Shown: positions 36,801 through 51,600 of the stretch, piece after piece | Numbering within the stretch: the first letter of the stretch is position 1 | How the letters are laid out: the number at the start of each line of letters is the position of its first letter | NCBI RefSeq assembly: GCF_029227915.1 | Contig: NC_079878.1 | Location: 17,610,001-17,674,000, forward strand | Direction of reading: 5' to 3' | DNA from: Hydractinia symbiolongicarpus | Lineage: Eukaryota; Cnidaria; Hydrozoa; Anthoathecata; Hydractiniidae | Length of the DNA: 64,000 nucleotides | The notes under the pieces: generated by a model | The model's database searches: none | What the model saw: only the letters and a program-made list of their open reading frames with translations | Told to the model about the DNA's origin: nothing | Program-made: the position numbers and the translations under genes

Positions 36801-39800
36801 TGTAAATTATAAATGACGTATTAAAATGTAAACAAATAAATTTTTTTTGTGCAACAATTTGAAGATTGCTCACCGCAAACAATTATTTTTTTAAACATAG
36901 TCATCAACGTCATTTTAATCCTAAAGCTTATGTAACTGCTTTGTGGGATTGCCCAGGTGCAGTATACAAAAATATAAAAAGTTAGTTTGCACTGAAATGA
37001 TTAATCCAGTAATGAATAATTCAAGCTCACCTTTCTTTCTTTTCATGAAAAAATCAATATCTCAGTTCGATCCTATTTGGGTTCATTCTTATCACCTTAG
37101 TAAAAGTAAACTTGGAGAATTTTTGTTAAAAGCGTCTTGCTTGCTGGGTAATGACAACAAAAAATCTCAGAACAATGTATCAAATCATTCTGCTCGTAAA
37201 ACATCAATTTTAAAACTTCTGAACAACAATGTCCATCCACATGTCTCCCAACTTAGCGGCCATAAAAATCTTGACAGTTTAAAGTCATATCCTGATGCTT
37301 CCACCGTAAAACAACTCAGTCCAATCTGTATCATAAGCATCATGCGTCAGCAATTACAATAATGATTAAAAGTATTTGGACTCGACATTTTATGGAGCTA
37401 ATATCAGCAACTGTGTTTTTAATATAAACATTCAACAAAATATTCCAAATATTTGAAATGACATTGTGTTATGTTTGACTCCAATGAAGAATTATTCGAA
37501 TTTTGATATTGCACTGTAAAAAACAAAGCCCTCGGTCAGGGCACAGATCTCGCAAGTTTGGTCTGTGCTCTTGACCTTAGGCCTTGTATTTTACAGTACA
37601 ACATCAAAACCGGTTAGTATCAGTTTAATACTGTGCAAAGTCTTCACACAATGGTAGGCATACCTAGAGTGATATGTTGATTAAACACCTTAAATAGCTT
37701 AAATAGGGTTATTCATGCATTGGGGCTTTCAGGAACACTCTTCAAGGTGTTGAAAAACACCCTTGAATGTAACGGTTTTGAAGGACTACAGAACACTATG
37801 GAGAGTGTAATACAACTTAGACAAGGTGTTCTTATGACAGAACACCCTAAGTAGGCTGTTCTGGAACACTTCAGTCCTTTCTTAAAGTGTTTAAAAACAT
37901 TTTGTTATATATTTTAAATATATATATATATATATGTTATAATACTCTGTTATCATATGTTATAATACCCTTGAGTATAATGTTTTTTATGGGGCTATAG
38001 ACCACCTTCTGAGGTGTAATAGAACTGACAAGGTGCTCCACTAATAGGACACCCTAATTGAAGTTCTTGAACACCCATGTACTCTTAGTGTGTGTCCCCA
38101 ACAAATCAATAGAGTGAATCATGCTGAAATTATTAACAGGGAGTATATTTCAGAACAGGATCTAAGTGTAACTAACTTTTGCACATCAGTGTAATTTACA
38201 AACTTGCCAAATTGCAGTATTTTGAGGTAATTATGTCTATTGATTTTCTATGGTGTTACAGGCTTGATTTAATGTCAACTGAAGCCATACCCAACATGCA
38301 ATACTAGGTTGGGGTTACCTTCGTAATTGTGTTTCTTTTATTAGAAAACTCCGTGCATGAAGTTGTGACAAAATAAATTCAACACCTTTTTCTTGAAACA
38401 ATCGTATTTTAAACATTTCTTTAAAAAGCAAAATATTTTATGCCTCTTAACTTTTACATCTGCTTTATTTAGCAAAAGGCTAACAAATACTGCTGTTTAA
38501 ATACCTGTGGTTTTTGATAATACCTTGTCATTAAATACCCCTGGTTTTTTATAATACCTTGTCATTGCATATAATGCTTATAAACTTTTTTTGTTTAAAG
38601 AATTCAAAATCCTAACTTTTATACTAATTATATAAAAAGCATACAAAGTCATATAAAGTATAATATTATAGGGGAAATGTCTAGTGAAAAAAACGTATTA
38701 AATTTTGCTGTATATTTGGGTAAATATTTCTTTTGATGAAATATAGGTTTCTTGTAAAAGTTTGTTTCCATAACCATTTAAATTTCAAATAATGTAAAAA
38801 TGCAAAATGTTTACCAGTTAGATTTTTTTGCGTGTTTATCTTCTTTAACCCTATTCGGTACAGGGGTTTTCAAACATATATGACCAGGGTGGGGATTCCG
38901 CGCCCCCTGAATAACTTTTGATAGACTAACTTAACCAAACTTGGTACACTTATAGTATTTCATTAAAGAAACAAAATAGCAGCATTAAATTTTGGCTCAT
39001 GTTGGCACTTTTCCTGTGGCGTCATGGGAACCACTATCTTGTTTAAATTCAATTAGGTTAGTTCTAGAGCGAATTTTTAGATCTTTTTCTAGTTTTTACA
39101 GAGTTACGAAAAAGTGGTTTGCAATTTGGTTTACAATAAAATTTTGTAGGCTTGTATAGGCCCTATATGTTTGCTCATAAATTTGATTGAAAACCGACAT
39201 GCAGATCCCAAGTTATGGGGTTGTCAGCATAAAATTAGGAGGCCTGGGACGAGCAAACGAGTGCCATTGTTTCAAAAAAAAAATACAAGAATCAATTTAC
39301 TTTTATAATATGTATGCATTGATAACATTAAAATTACTGATTACAGAAAATGTTAAAATTTGCTATTACTTAAATATCACATCATAATTTATGCAGCATA
39401 ATTAAATCTGATATTCTTTAAATGTGAATATCTTGAGAACGAAAAGAGCATTTTAAAAAATTTAAAAATACTTGTTAACCAACTTTTTAAGCTGTGTAAT
39501 ATAAGTCTAGCATCATTTTACGCGTGGGGTTCCCTTTAAGGAAAAGCAAACTTTTATGTTTTATGTAATCAGTAATTTATGTCTGCTAAGTGATGTGTAG
39601 TCAAACTTCATCAATGTGTAGTTATTGTGAAGGTGAATTGATAAACAACAAGAATACATGCGTCTTTAACATCTGCGCTGCCAGAGAAATCAAATAGTCA
39701 TACATACGCAGACCGTTTTGCATTTAGGATGCACAATAATTTATGAACGAACGTAAATGGATCAAACCAGTCTTCTTGGCTGAGCCGAAATGAAATTCTG

Positions 39801-40846
39801 AAAATGATGGCGGGACCTAAGAAGGATAAAGAAAGGCCGCCATAATCATCCCCCCCCCCCCCCCCCCAACGGTCTTGTTAGTTTTTTTCGTTGGGACGGA
39901 ACCTGAACTGCCACCGCTACACGTTTTTTAAACATGCATTTATTTATAACAAACTAATGTAATGTCAGAAATAAAAAACGAATTAATGAACTTCCATATG
40001 ATACTGTGCGAACATAGCATATGTCGTTCATTAATCATAGCCTATACCATAAAAAAACATGGTAAATAAAATATTTTTTTAGGAAACCTTTCAGACTCAA
40101 ATAAGGAAAACTAGGAAACATTCCAGGCTCAAGATATTGAAATTTTAAGAAATTCCAGGTTCAACCAAATGCTTAGGCTTCTTATAAAAAAAAACGTGTA
40201 TGAAAATCGATCAAAGATGTAAAGTGCGCCTGGCCTAGAGGTAGGTTAAAGAACAAATACACTATTCTATACCGCCCCTGCTGCCCTATCTTTGTGAACT
40301 GCAGAAAGGGACCATGAACAATGTTATACAATCAATATTATTTTGGCTCAAAAGGGTTGCTGTGCTATTTGATATATATCAACAGACACCAAGAAAAGTA
40401 ACAAGACTCAGTAAAACACATTCAGTGGTCAAGCCACAGGTAACTGCGGTCTGGCTTAGAAAGCCCAGTGGAGTGCCAAATAAGAACCACAGTGTTACAC
40501 ACTCAGGTGGAGCGTTTTAGTTTTAGAGCTTCAAAAGTGTGGAATAATCTTCCAGACCAAGTGACCTGATGGAAGTCTGCTTTCGTTTAAGACTTCCATC
40601 TCTAATGTATTTGGCAAATTCTAATGGAGATCACTTTTTAACTTTTTTAATTTTTCTTTTTTTTTTCTTTCTTTTTTTCAATTTTCACAGATTATAAATG
40701 TTACTATGTTTGATTGAACTGAGGCAGTCTAAGGTTTATCATTTTCTGTTTCTTTTTTGTTCTTGTGGCCCCCAGTGGAAACAATCCACTAACTATAGGT
40801 TTTTGTAATTTTCTAAGCTAGCCACCTTAAATATTTTTTATTATTA

Positions 40847-40877
<31 letters not shown>

Positions 40878-40890
40878 CATTATTATCATT

Positions 40891-40925
<35 letters not shown>

Positions 40926-43900
40926 TTATTTATTTTTAGTACAGGTATGTAGTATATCGTAAATCTAGTAAGGCATTCACAAAATTTCGGTTTCGGTTGA
41001 TATGTAATTTTTTAAATATACAAAACTGTAACTGTGCGGTCTTGCTTTAAATGCCCAGTGAAGTGCCTAATAAGAACAGCAGTGTCACACATTTAGGTGG
41101 AGTGTTTTAATACAGGTATGCCGTATGTCGTAAATCTAGTAAGGAGGTCGCAACATATAAGTGTTTTGGTTGATATGTACTTTTTTAATTATACATAACT
41201 TTTACTGTGGGGTCTGGCTTTGGATGCCAAGTGGAGCACCTAATAAGAACTGCAATGTCACACATTCAGGTGGAGCGTTTTAATACAGGTATGCAGTATG
41301 TCGTAAATATAGTAAGGCGGTCACAACATAAGTGTTTTGGTTGATATGTACTTTTTTAAATATACATAACTTTGAATGCCAAGTGGAGCGCCTAATAAGA
41401 ACCGCAGTGTCACACATTCAGGTGGAGCATTTTAGTAAGGGTATGCAGTATGTCGTAAATATAGTAAGGCAGCCACAACATTTAAGTGTTTCGGTTGATA
41501 TGTACTGTTTTAAATATTCATAAATTTAGCTGAAATAAAGTTTACAACTCGTTGCTACCCCGTCATAGAAGAAACAGTCGGCCAACATTTTTTTATTTTA
41601 TGGAGAATGTTCCCGGTGAAAGTTAAAATACTTCAGGCTGAGAACTTAGTTAACGTAAGAGCTGTTGCACATCCGTATAGATGTGACGCAACGTCCAGCC
41701 CATCGTTAACACTGGACTGAGGTAAACCATGTTGCACATGCATTTATGCTTATTGTCCTTTTAGCACAGTTTACAACCTTTGTTACAATGAAAAAAAACC
41801 GTTAGTAAACATTATCTTATTTTGGTAGAGGAAAACTGTGTCACGCATGCCTATTATAGGCGTAATAGCCTTTTCACAGCTTCAAATTAAATAATAACAC
41901 ATGCAAAGCAGCCCATTTTTAACAGTAGATTGAACATTTACATTTAACATCCTAAAAATTGTTGTAGGTAGCTAAAAACTGTATATATTAGCCAAACTTT
42001 CACTTTTTAACCAGAGGTAGCTCAATAGCTAGCTAGCTAACTGAATAAAAACTTTAAAAGAATGGGAATGGCTAGGTATTAGCTAGCCATCTTTAGAAAA
42101 ATGCTGCCTCGAAATCTACGTTCCCAGCTAAAATCTTAGAATTGGTTTGTTTAAGATTTATACATAGCTAGATAAAGTGGTAATATATTTAGCATGCTCC
42201 TAGCTAGCTATAGAGCTATGTGATGAGCAGCTATCATGAGAATGTGTTGACCTTTGCATTCTTTTGCAAGGATTAAAAAATATGAAGGGATTAAGGTGTA
42301 GATAAGTGCTTCAAAGAAAATGGGAAAAGATTGGGAAAAGATTAAGTTCGTAAAAGCAATGTAAAACCAGTCCGTCCTCGTGGCCTTGTGTTGTGGTTTC
42401 GTATGTGGATACCCGGCCGAAAAATGAACGCCAGGTTGCGTAAACACATGAAACGAATAAGGTTTCTGATTGGTTAATGAAATCTAAGTCCGGCGAAAAA
42501 CAGGCTTACTACTCCGGAACTCTGCTAACTTCAAAATGGTAGCTAAAAACTTCGCTTTCATAGGATAGGACGACTATTTCAAACATATGCGTGCAAACAC
42601 GCAGATGAATAATTTCTTAACCAACATGGCACTCATTTGCTTATCCCAGGTTCCTTAATTTTTTGCTGATAACCCCATAACTTGGGATCTGCATGTTGTT
42701 TTGCATTGTGATTTGTTTCAAAAAACTTTCCTTTTAATCTCTTGAAAAACTGTAGGCTGGAGTTTGTTTTATACTGATAATATTAACCAGAAAATTCAGT
42801 GTTTTTTTACACTGATCAACTGTGATTTGTTACACGGAATGTTTAAATTTGTTTATTTCTTATATTTAGGATAAAACATTTGGGTTAAAAAACAAAAAGG
42901 GTAAAAAGCAACAAACTTATATCAAAACAGTGACACAGCAGGTAAGTATCTGTTCGTTTATGTTGTAGTCTTTAATAGACAGAACAAAAAAATTTTTTTG
43001 AATTCAGTATTGTGTGCATAAAAGTGGTATTTCAGGAATAGCAAGGTAGTCTTAGTCATATAAAAAAGACAATTGCTGGCTCACACGCCTGACTATCAAT
43101 TTACAAATATGAGACTTGTAATTTACTGCACGTCCAAATTATCAAGGCATGCAAAGCTGTGCGATTGTGAGGAAGGTTTTGTAGTTGAAAGAATCAGCTT
43201 TAAACCATCCCAACAACCTTTTAGATGATAAATGTTCACTATATTATCTTTCTAAGACCTTGGCATAAGAAAATCGACCCGCATAATAAATCACAAGCAT
43301 CAATGGCAGTAAAAGCTCTGTCAGTGTAATCCAAAATTTTTACATAGTCCATTTTGGTGTGCTGCTATGAGGTCAGGGGAAGATTTAGCAAGTGAACCCC
43401 ACACACTGGAGGCTTTGAAGCCCTTTTCTTCGTTATATAAATATATTTTTTTCTCAAGCCTATTAAATCAGTTTGTTTTTACTTGTGACGATGCTGGTCA
43501 TTGAATTTTTTAAAATTATGGCAATATTTTTATCATTTTATACCAAACATTTAGGCTTTACAGGCTCACTTTCTGATGATTTTGTGAGGAATCATAAATA
43601 TGTTATGCTTTGTGTATTTCATTTGAGTATATCATAAAAAATGACAATTATATAATCTGTGTATGTTCGTTTTTGGAGAATTTAAAAGAAATGCAGCAAT
43701 ATTTAAGTTTATTAAAATAACTAAAATAAAATAAATGAAAGATATAGAGCGTAGTTCAGTTATGGCAATACATAAAACATTGTAACCATCATTGACAAAT
43801 ATTTGCAGGCTCAACTACATCATAAAAAACAGTTTATAACGGCTTGTGGTTATTCGAATAGTTAGGAAAGGTTAAAAATTAATTAAATAAAAATGCCTTT

Positions 43901-46900
43901 TTTCTACACCACACGTAAATGCTCATGCATTTAAACTGATGTTTTTGTGTTGCATATTATTTTATAGTTTTTATTAATTATAATTTATTAACAGTTTTTT
44001 TAATATAATAATTTTCTACGGTGTATAAGAAAATAAAAGCTATTTTACTTTTCTGTTTTTGTTTCAACTTTAAGAGGTAATATAAGAACTGACATTTCAC
44101 ATGTAAGACAGCATATGTGAGGTGAGAACGCTATAAATATGTTGCGTTACATTGGCTGAAAGCATAAATACTGACAAAAGTATTGGGTTTCTGATGTGTT
44201 TTGTTAAGCTGAAAAACTATGGCATAATTTTGCTGATGTGAGTTACGAAACTGCCGCAGTGTTATGATAAGTACTGAAATTGTGACCGCCATTATTTCCT
44301 GACGCTAGAAATGCTGAATTACAAGACCTGATTCTCTAATGATTTTCGTAACCCTGTTGGTAATCTTAAGCACAAGGTTAATATCAAATATTATTTAGCG
44401 ATATTAAGGTTTAATTCAGTCAATTTAATCAGACCTGAATAACATTTCCAAGTTATTTAGCCTCTGCCTTTATAACTGCAATGCAATGGCGTTTCAACTT
44501 ATACACAAGACAACCAACATTTAAGGAGTAACCCTCTGTAACTGTTTGACAAAACACATAATTCTATACATTTTCTTAATCAGTGTTTCAGGCTAATTAA
44601 TATAGCTAAACAAGTTCTAAAAAAGATTTTTTAGTATATTGCCGATGTCATTTAATTGCTTATGATTAATCATCTTTTTTGATTTTTCTTCTCCCAAGTG
44701 GATTTTTTCATGGGCCTATCCACCAGTATGCTAATACTCTATCCATGTCTGTGAGTCTGTGACATGCAAAGTGACGTTACAGTGTAACATTTTAGAAAAG
44801 CCATTGCCCTTTACTTAATATTGAAGGTAAAATAACATGGAAACAGGTTGAAATATTGATATTATCTCCTGCAAGTTACAGCAATGTTTACGGCCAAGAA
44901 TTTCGACCTATACATATAAAGAAGTTATAAGCGGAGTTTTTGTTTTATAACTAAACTTTATAACTACTTGTAGAACACAATTTAAATTTAATTATGGGAA
45001 GCTGAACTGCTGCTAATGATGATATTTAGCATTTTGAGAAGTACACAATAATGCAATGGACCAATAACTTTCTCTAAAAATTCCTTTACACAATGATCAG
45101 GTTAAGGTATTGTTTACGTAAAAAAACATTTTTTTAATTATTTTTTCAGAGTAAATTGGATTTTTCTACGGGCCAGTCTAATGTTATTATTAAAATTGTT
45201 GCTGCTGTTGCTATTGCTGTTGTTGCTGCTGCCACCACCGCTGTTGTTAATATTTCCATCATTTATTGGGTGTTATTTTGCCTTTTTTCCTAAACATAAA
45301 TATAAAAATAAAAAAGTGAACGTACCATAATACATAAAATTAACGTGAATTTATAAATTTTGGTATTTAAGTGTGTGGTAATTAATTTAAGAAGTGAAAG
45401 ATGTTGAGTATCCGCTGACTGGGAAATATGTAGATGACTGTCGGAAATGTTAGGGATCGAAAAAGACAGGATGACGAAAAAGACGATAAAGAAGATAAGA
45501 TTGAACAGTCTTGGTCATGAATGGCGTGCGATCGCACGTGAACGCCTCCGCACACGCCATGTGAAATTCGGGCGTGATCTTTATCACACGCCTTGTTCTA
45601 CTTCGTACACACGCCAAGCAGAGCTGAGCTATTTTAGAGTAATCCCTTACCCAAACCAATACATAATTGTTCTTCCGCGTTAAAATGTATCAGCTGGCAA
45701 AAAAATTCGTCATTAACCTTGTATTGATCTCCTTAAGACGATGACAAATGGAAATGAAGTACAAGTCCTATTGACCTACATTCCCGATGGTGTACTTCTT
45801 AAGTTAATAGTTCTGTCACAACTAGCTCTCTATGTTCTAACATAAACTGATTAGGAATTAAATTGTACACGTGCTATTTACGAACTGAAGGTCAGGGCAT
45901 CATTAAGTTGAATAGCAGATGTCGCCGATGACAAGCTTCGAAAATGCTTGTCACAGTCACAGTTTAATGCAAAGCAAAACTGTACAGGAGACTCAATTGT
46001 TAGAGTCTTTGCAGAACATCTCCGAGGGCAGGACTGACTTATTGCCTGCTATGTAGTGTGGGAGACAGAACTTCTGGACTTCTTTTTAATTCGATATACA
46101 ATTTTTTCGGTTATTATTACTAAACATATTTGATTTCTCTTTCCCCTTCTAAAAACATATTTTTATTTGATATTACGTCACGAGAACATTCGTCCGAAAG
46201 CTGTATTAAGGTACAGGACACCTAACCTCTTCCATGTTCTGGTTATATTTAACTTGCATGGGTGCGCACTCTTCTCGCAGTATTCTCTGTGACGATGAAG
46301 GTCGGACTGACTTGTGGCATGGTTCCAAATGGTCTTCCGTCTTTCGTTCGAGTCTCAGTGTAATGCACCAGCCGAGCATAAGAGTGTCAGCATGAAGGAA
46401 AGGGGCCGACTTTAATGTTCTCTATACCTTACGCTCTTCATTATAACACCATTCATTTGAATTTCACAACAAAATTACGTCGGCAAATAAAAAGTAAAAA
46501 ATAATGCTCTCCTGAATGCAATAATTACACGCCAAAATCATAAGCTAACCTGTATTAGTGTAGGCGTACGTACCACCGCACGTGGGTGCAAATATTCATG
46601 ACCAAGACTGATTGAAGATGTGGAATTTTTAGCTTGATAAATTTAAAATGTTGCTTGTAAGGACTTTTGTTGATTTGTTAGAAATAAGAAAAGAACACTC
46701 CCTAGCTCTGTTTTATGTTTTGTTGACCGCTTTCTAGATTAGAAAGAAGATCTCGAATCATATAATTATATTTTTAAAAGGTATTTTGCAAAAGTATATA
46801 TAAAATATAGATGTTTTTTTAACGCGAACCATTAATTAACAGAGGAGAAGTCTATGTAGGTATGAAATTTACATGGTTTTAATAACGCAAAATTTTCAAA

Positions 46901-48623
46901 TTCGCGTTAATTAGTTGACTAGTTATTTTCGTGTAATAATTTAAATGCTGTGGCTTCACTAATTTAAATAAAAGCATTGATATCAACTTTGTAATGCAAC
47001 GTGAAAATTACGTGCATGCATGCATGCATGCATGCATGCATGATAAAAAAAATGTATAGGATCGTGCTTTCAACAAAGGGTTTAGGAGAGATATAAGGGT
47101 TTAAATTTTTGCTGATGCCAGCTGGGCCACAATGTACAAAGTTTGTTTTAAAAAATTGTTTATCCTGTGCCTCCATTGTGTAGAGTTTAATTTTGGCCTC
47201 AGATGGCCCCAATTCAGCACCCTGTTAGTTATTTCTACTTGGTTCCAAGTTATTAGACCTCAAGCTTATAATTAAATTGCTATGGCTTCAATAATAATGA
47301 TGGTATTGATGTTAGACTAATGTATTTACATTAAGAAAGAACTAACTTGTTAGCAAACAAATGATACACAAAAAGTCACAGACACGGCCCTATGGAAGTA
47401 GTCTATTTTTATAACAGACTAATAATATCAGTAGCCACCAAGAAACTGTTTTAAAAAATTAAAAATTAGTAATAAACTAGTCATTAAACGGGTAAATTTC
47501 ATGGTGGGTCGCCAATCAACCTATTACTCATATTCCTATTATGTGCATTTTTGTCCACCTGTTAACACGAAGTTTTGAAATGTGTTTGTTATCACTATGA
47601 TTATAGGTGCAATTATAATGGTGGTTTTAATTACTTAACCCCAGATTTCAAATTTCGTGTTGTCATTTTGTTGTGCCAACTGGTTGATAGATCATTAAAT
47701 CTGAATTCCAAAATACAGGATGTTTTTGAGATTATAAAAGAAATCAGTAAACTTTTATTTCATATTTTGGGTGGGGACCCTTCAACGTAATATTTTTTAA
47801 AAAATAACTGATAGAGAGGCATGTATGCAAATTATTTAGTAAATAGGTTTGTGTATTGTTATGTTTAATTTTTTGTTGTTTTTTAGGTTCAAGGAAACCA
47901 AAAGGTATTCATTTTGATTTTACATATATATTTGGAAATTTTGTATACACTTTGGAAATAAAAAGTTTTTTTTTTCATTTGTAAAGTTACATACCAGAAC
48001 AAAGGATGTGTACATTTAGATGTAACAAAATACAACATTGTAGAACATGAGTCATAACATGTGAACATCCTAACATTACTTGTGTCCCAACGAGGGTGAC
48101 TGCTATCTTGAATTCTGCATATTAGAAAAATGTTCTTCCAAGTTTTTGCTCTACTTTAGAAAAAAGAAGAAGCAACGGGGGCACACAAGGTAGTTTTTTT
48201 GTCTTTTGTTACTTTGAATCAAACACATAGAATCAATGACCATACTTTTCTTACTTATAGCATGTTTTCTCGTTCTCCTTTTTGACATTTTTTTATTTTT
48301 GCTTTTCAGCTAAGCAAACGAGAAATTGAGAAACAAAAGCTGGAAGAACTGAACGCCCTTTTCAAACCAGTTCAGCAAGCACAAAAAGTTGCAGCAGGTA
48401 ATGTTGTTCATTTTTTCGTTTAAAAACATATCCTTGTTATTACGGAATTTTTTTTGGATCACTTTAATTAAGTAGGAGAAGCTCAAACAAGAGTTTTAAT
48501 ATGTCCAATTTTATCGCCAAAATGTCATTTTCCCTAACTGTGGATATATTATATATTATTTTAAAAATAAAAAATAAATTTTAGACTATTATTTGTTTAT
48601 ACAATATCTGTGGTTTTTAAAAC

Positions 48624-48656
<33 letters not shown>

Positions 48657-51600
48657 GGGATGATGGATGATGGATGATGGATGATGGATGATGGATGATG
48701 GATGATGGATGATGGATGATGGATGATGGATGATGGATGATGGATGATGGATGATGGATGGGGATGATGGATGGGGATGATGGATGGGGATGATGGATGG
48801 GGATGATGGATGGGGATGATGGATGGGGATGATGGATGATGGATGGGGATGATGGATGGGGATGATGGATGATGGATGATGGATGATGGATGATGGATGA
48901 TGGATGATGGATGATGGATGATGGATGATGGATGATGGATGATGGATGATGGATGGGGATGATGGATGATGGATGGGGATGATGGATGATGGATGGGGAT
49001 GATGGATGATGGATGGGGATGATGGATGATGGATGGGGATGATGGATGATGGATGGGGATGATGGATGATGGATGGGGATGATGGATGGGGATGATGGAT
49101 GGGGATGGGGATGATGGATGGGGATGATTTTTTCATCATCATCATCATTGTTGTGTAATTATTTGACCATTCTAAACGAATTTGATTATCATGAACCTTA
49201 AATCGAGATTTAAAGGGTCAGTTGCTTTTAAGATTTCACTTCAAGATTAGCAAAGTAATATATTATTTAAAAACTTGTTCGTGATAGATTTAGGGACTGA
49301 AATGAAAAATTAATCAAAAGTTTATAATATCGTAGTTTGCTTTATGAAAAAAAATTCCTACGTTATAAATAGTAAGGTATAAGTCATTTAATGGCAAAAT
49401 ATTTAGAGGAACACTAAATAAAAAAACGAAAATTAGTAGCAAAGTAGTATTCCATTACGCCTCAAATTTAAAGCATATTCCATGTATGTAAAAAATTATT
49501 GAAGACACTCAACAAATTAGCAAATGTAAATTTCGCGTTTCTTGTTCAGCTCTTGTAAACTTTACACAATTAAATGATATCTAAAGTGAAAAAATTTATT
49601 GGGACATGTTGACAATTAAAGTATTAAAAAGTTATTTTCGAGTAAATGTCAGTTTTTATATAAATTCAATAATCAGTTGCTTCCAAGACTGGAATTCATA
49701 CACTTACCTTTCAATAATAGCTAAGTGGGAAAAAGGTCACATTGTTGTTATTATTTCTTTTTTGTGTGTTCCTATAGGACTACTTCCTGAAATGTCGGGG
49801 GCACCAAGAACACTTTTATTTTGGAAGTTCGTAACAAATTCCTGAAAGAGGGCTCAAACTACAACGAAAAATATAAGTCTGATTTTTACAAAACTGTAAA
49901 ATAGACATCAAGTAATACATACTGTACGCTTACCAGCTTGCCTATGAGCTTGTGTATGAACTTGGTGCTTGTTTGATTGATAAACTTGATTTAAGTGACT
50001 ATGAAACTTGTGGCGTTGAGAAATCTGAGTAGAAGTTATGGTAGCCTTTTCAAGGTGTTTAAACCTGCAACTGTTTCTCCGTTAAAAAAATGAAAGAAGC
50101 AAAAAGCTACTTTTAGATATAATATAATTCCCTAATGACATAAAAATTATAGATTTCAATTACTTGCAAGAATTCACAAGGCAAGACAACGATTACGTGA
50201 CACGGATTGTGAACTGTGAGTGTATTGAATGAAACACGAAATGATTAGTACAAACTTTACGGAGAGTGCAGGGGCAATCACGCACAGTGTTGATTCTACA
50301 CCCTGGGCAATATTTTCATGTTCATTTTTCCAGAAGGTATGTGAAAGACCACAGGGCTCTTGATACATTTTTTGCATAGTTTTTAATTCCGTAGACTTTT
50401 TTATTTGCATGATCTTGCAAATTATGCTGCAAAGCCGTATTTATCCAAAAATATCAAGTAGAAAAAGTAAAAAAACGCCAGTTGTTAAAGAAATAATAGA
50501 TAAACCAGTATTAAACAGAGATTCTGGTATCATGTATTCAACAGTGAATCTTTGATTACGGCACAGTCGACAACCATGTTATAGCTGTTAAAAAGAAATA
50601 GTAAATCTGATCCCAAGATGTTTTTTTTCGTGACATTTAATGTCACTACGACGAGTTGCTAAGATAAACAAATCCTCCTTGTATTGGAAGACGCAAGGCT
50701 GGAATATATGTATTATGATCTTCTGAGTTAAGCCTTGTCGGTCCGTGCCTGACCTGCAAAAATAGGTTGACCTGCAAAAATAGGTTGACCTGCTAAATAC
50801 ACAAAAAAGCTACACAAAATAAGTCACACTTTTCTGAACTATTGTATGAAAGAAGAACTTGAGGTGGAGCAGTTTTTGTGAAAAGTCACAAAATTCTGGC
50901 AGGGCTGTGGCCAATAAACAACCATTTCATAATGCATATGAATTTAGGTAAATAATCCTAATTTTTCAAATTACGTCATTTTCTCTCTCTATTTTTTAAA
51001 AAACGTGCAAGGCTTGAATTAGTCAGAAAATTGCAGAAAATACAGGGTGATCACTCCTTAAATTCCTAAATAACCTTAGAAAAAGAAAATCTCCTTAAAA
51101 ATACTTAATAATTGAAAGTTTAGCTATTCTCCTTAATTTCTCCTTATTTCTTAATTTTTTTAATCGTAACTTTCTGGGAAATGTGTTCATGGAATGTTCG
51201 TCACCAGTGAAATAAGACATATTTCTCTGTTACCTGAAATCCTATACTTTTTATCTTTCAGGGCATAATTTATATGTATATTTATATGTATAGTTTTCTT
51301 ATCATAGAACATAGTATGTAACATTAAAGATAGAACTAAAATTGGTTTTCTCCTTATTTATCCTTATTTTATTTTTTTTATTCTCGTTCGCAGCAAAACA
51401 TCCTTAAAAAATGTCAATTTTTCTCCTTAATTCTCCTTAATATCCTTACTTGTGTTCTCATTTTATTAGTGGTCATCCTGAAATAGGGTACCAAAACAAA
51501 TGACCTTTGCCGTGTTTTTCCAACTTGTGTGCAAAGGTGAAAGGAATAATTTAATGCTGCTTTTCTGACCAAAAGAGGACGAATTGGAATCTTGAAATTT

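Noticed and set aside
45447-45683. 78-codon frame over a GC-rich patch
   Set aside because: Basic-rich translation without a domain, and the minus strand is open over the same stretch.
48597-49148. 183-codon His/Pro/Ser-rich frame on the minus strand
   Set aside because: It is the minisatellite read in one frame, with no start context, splice sites or family.
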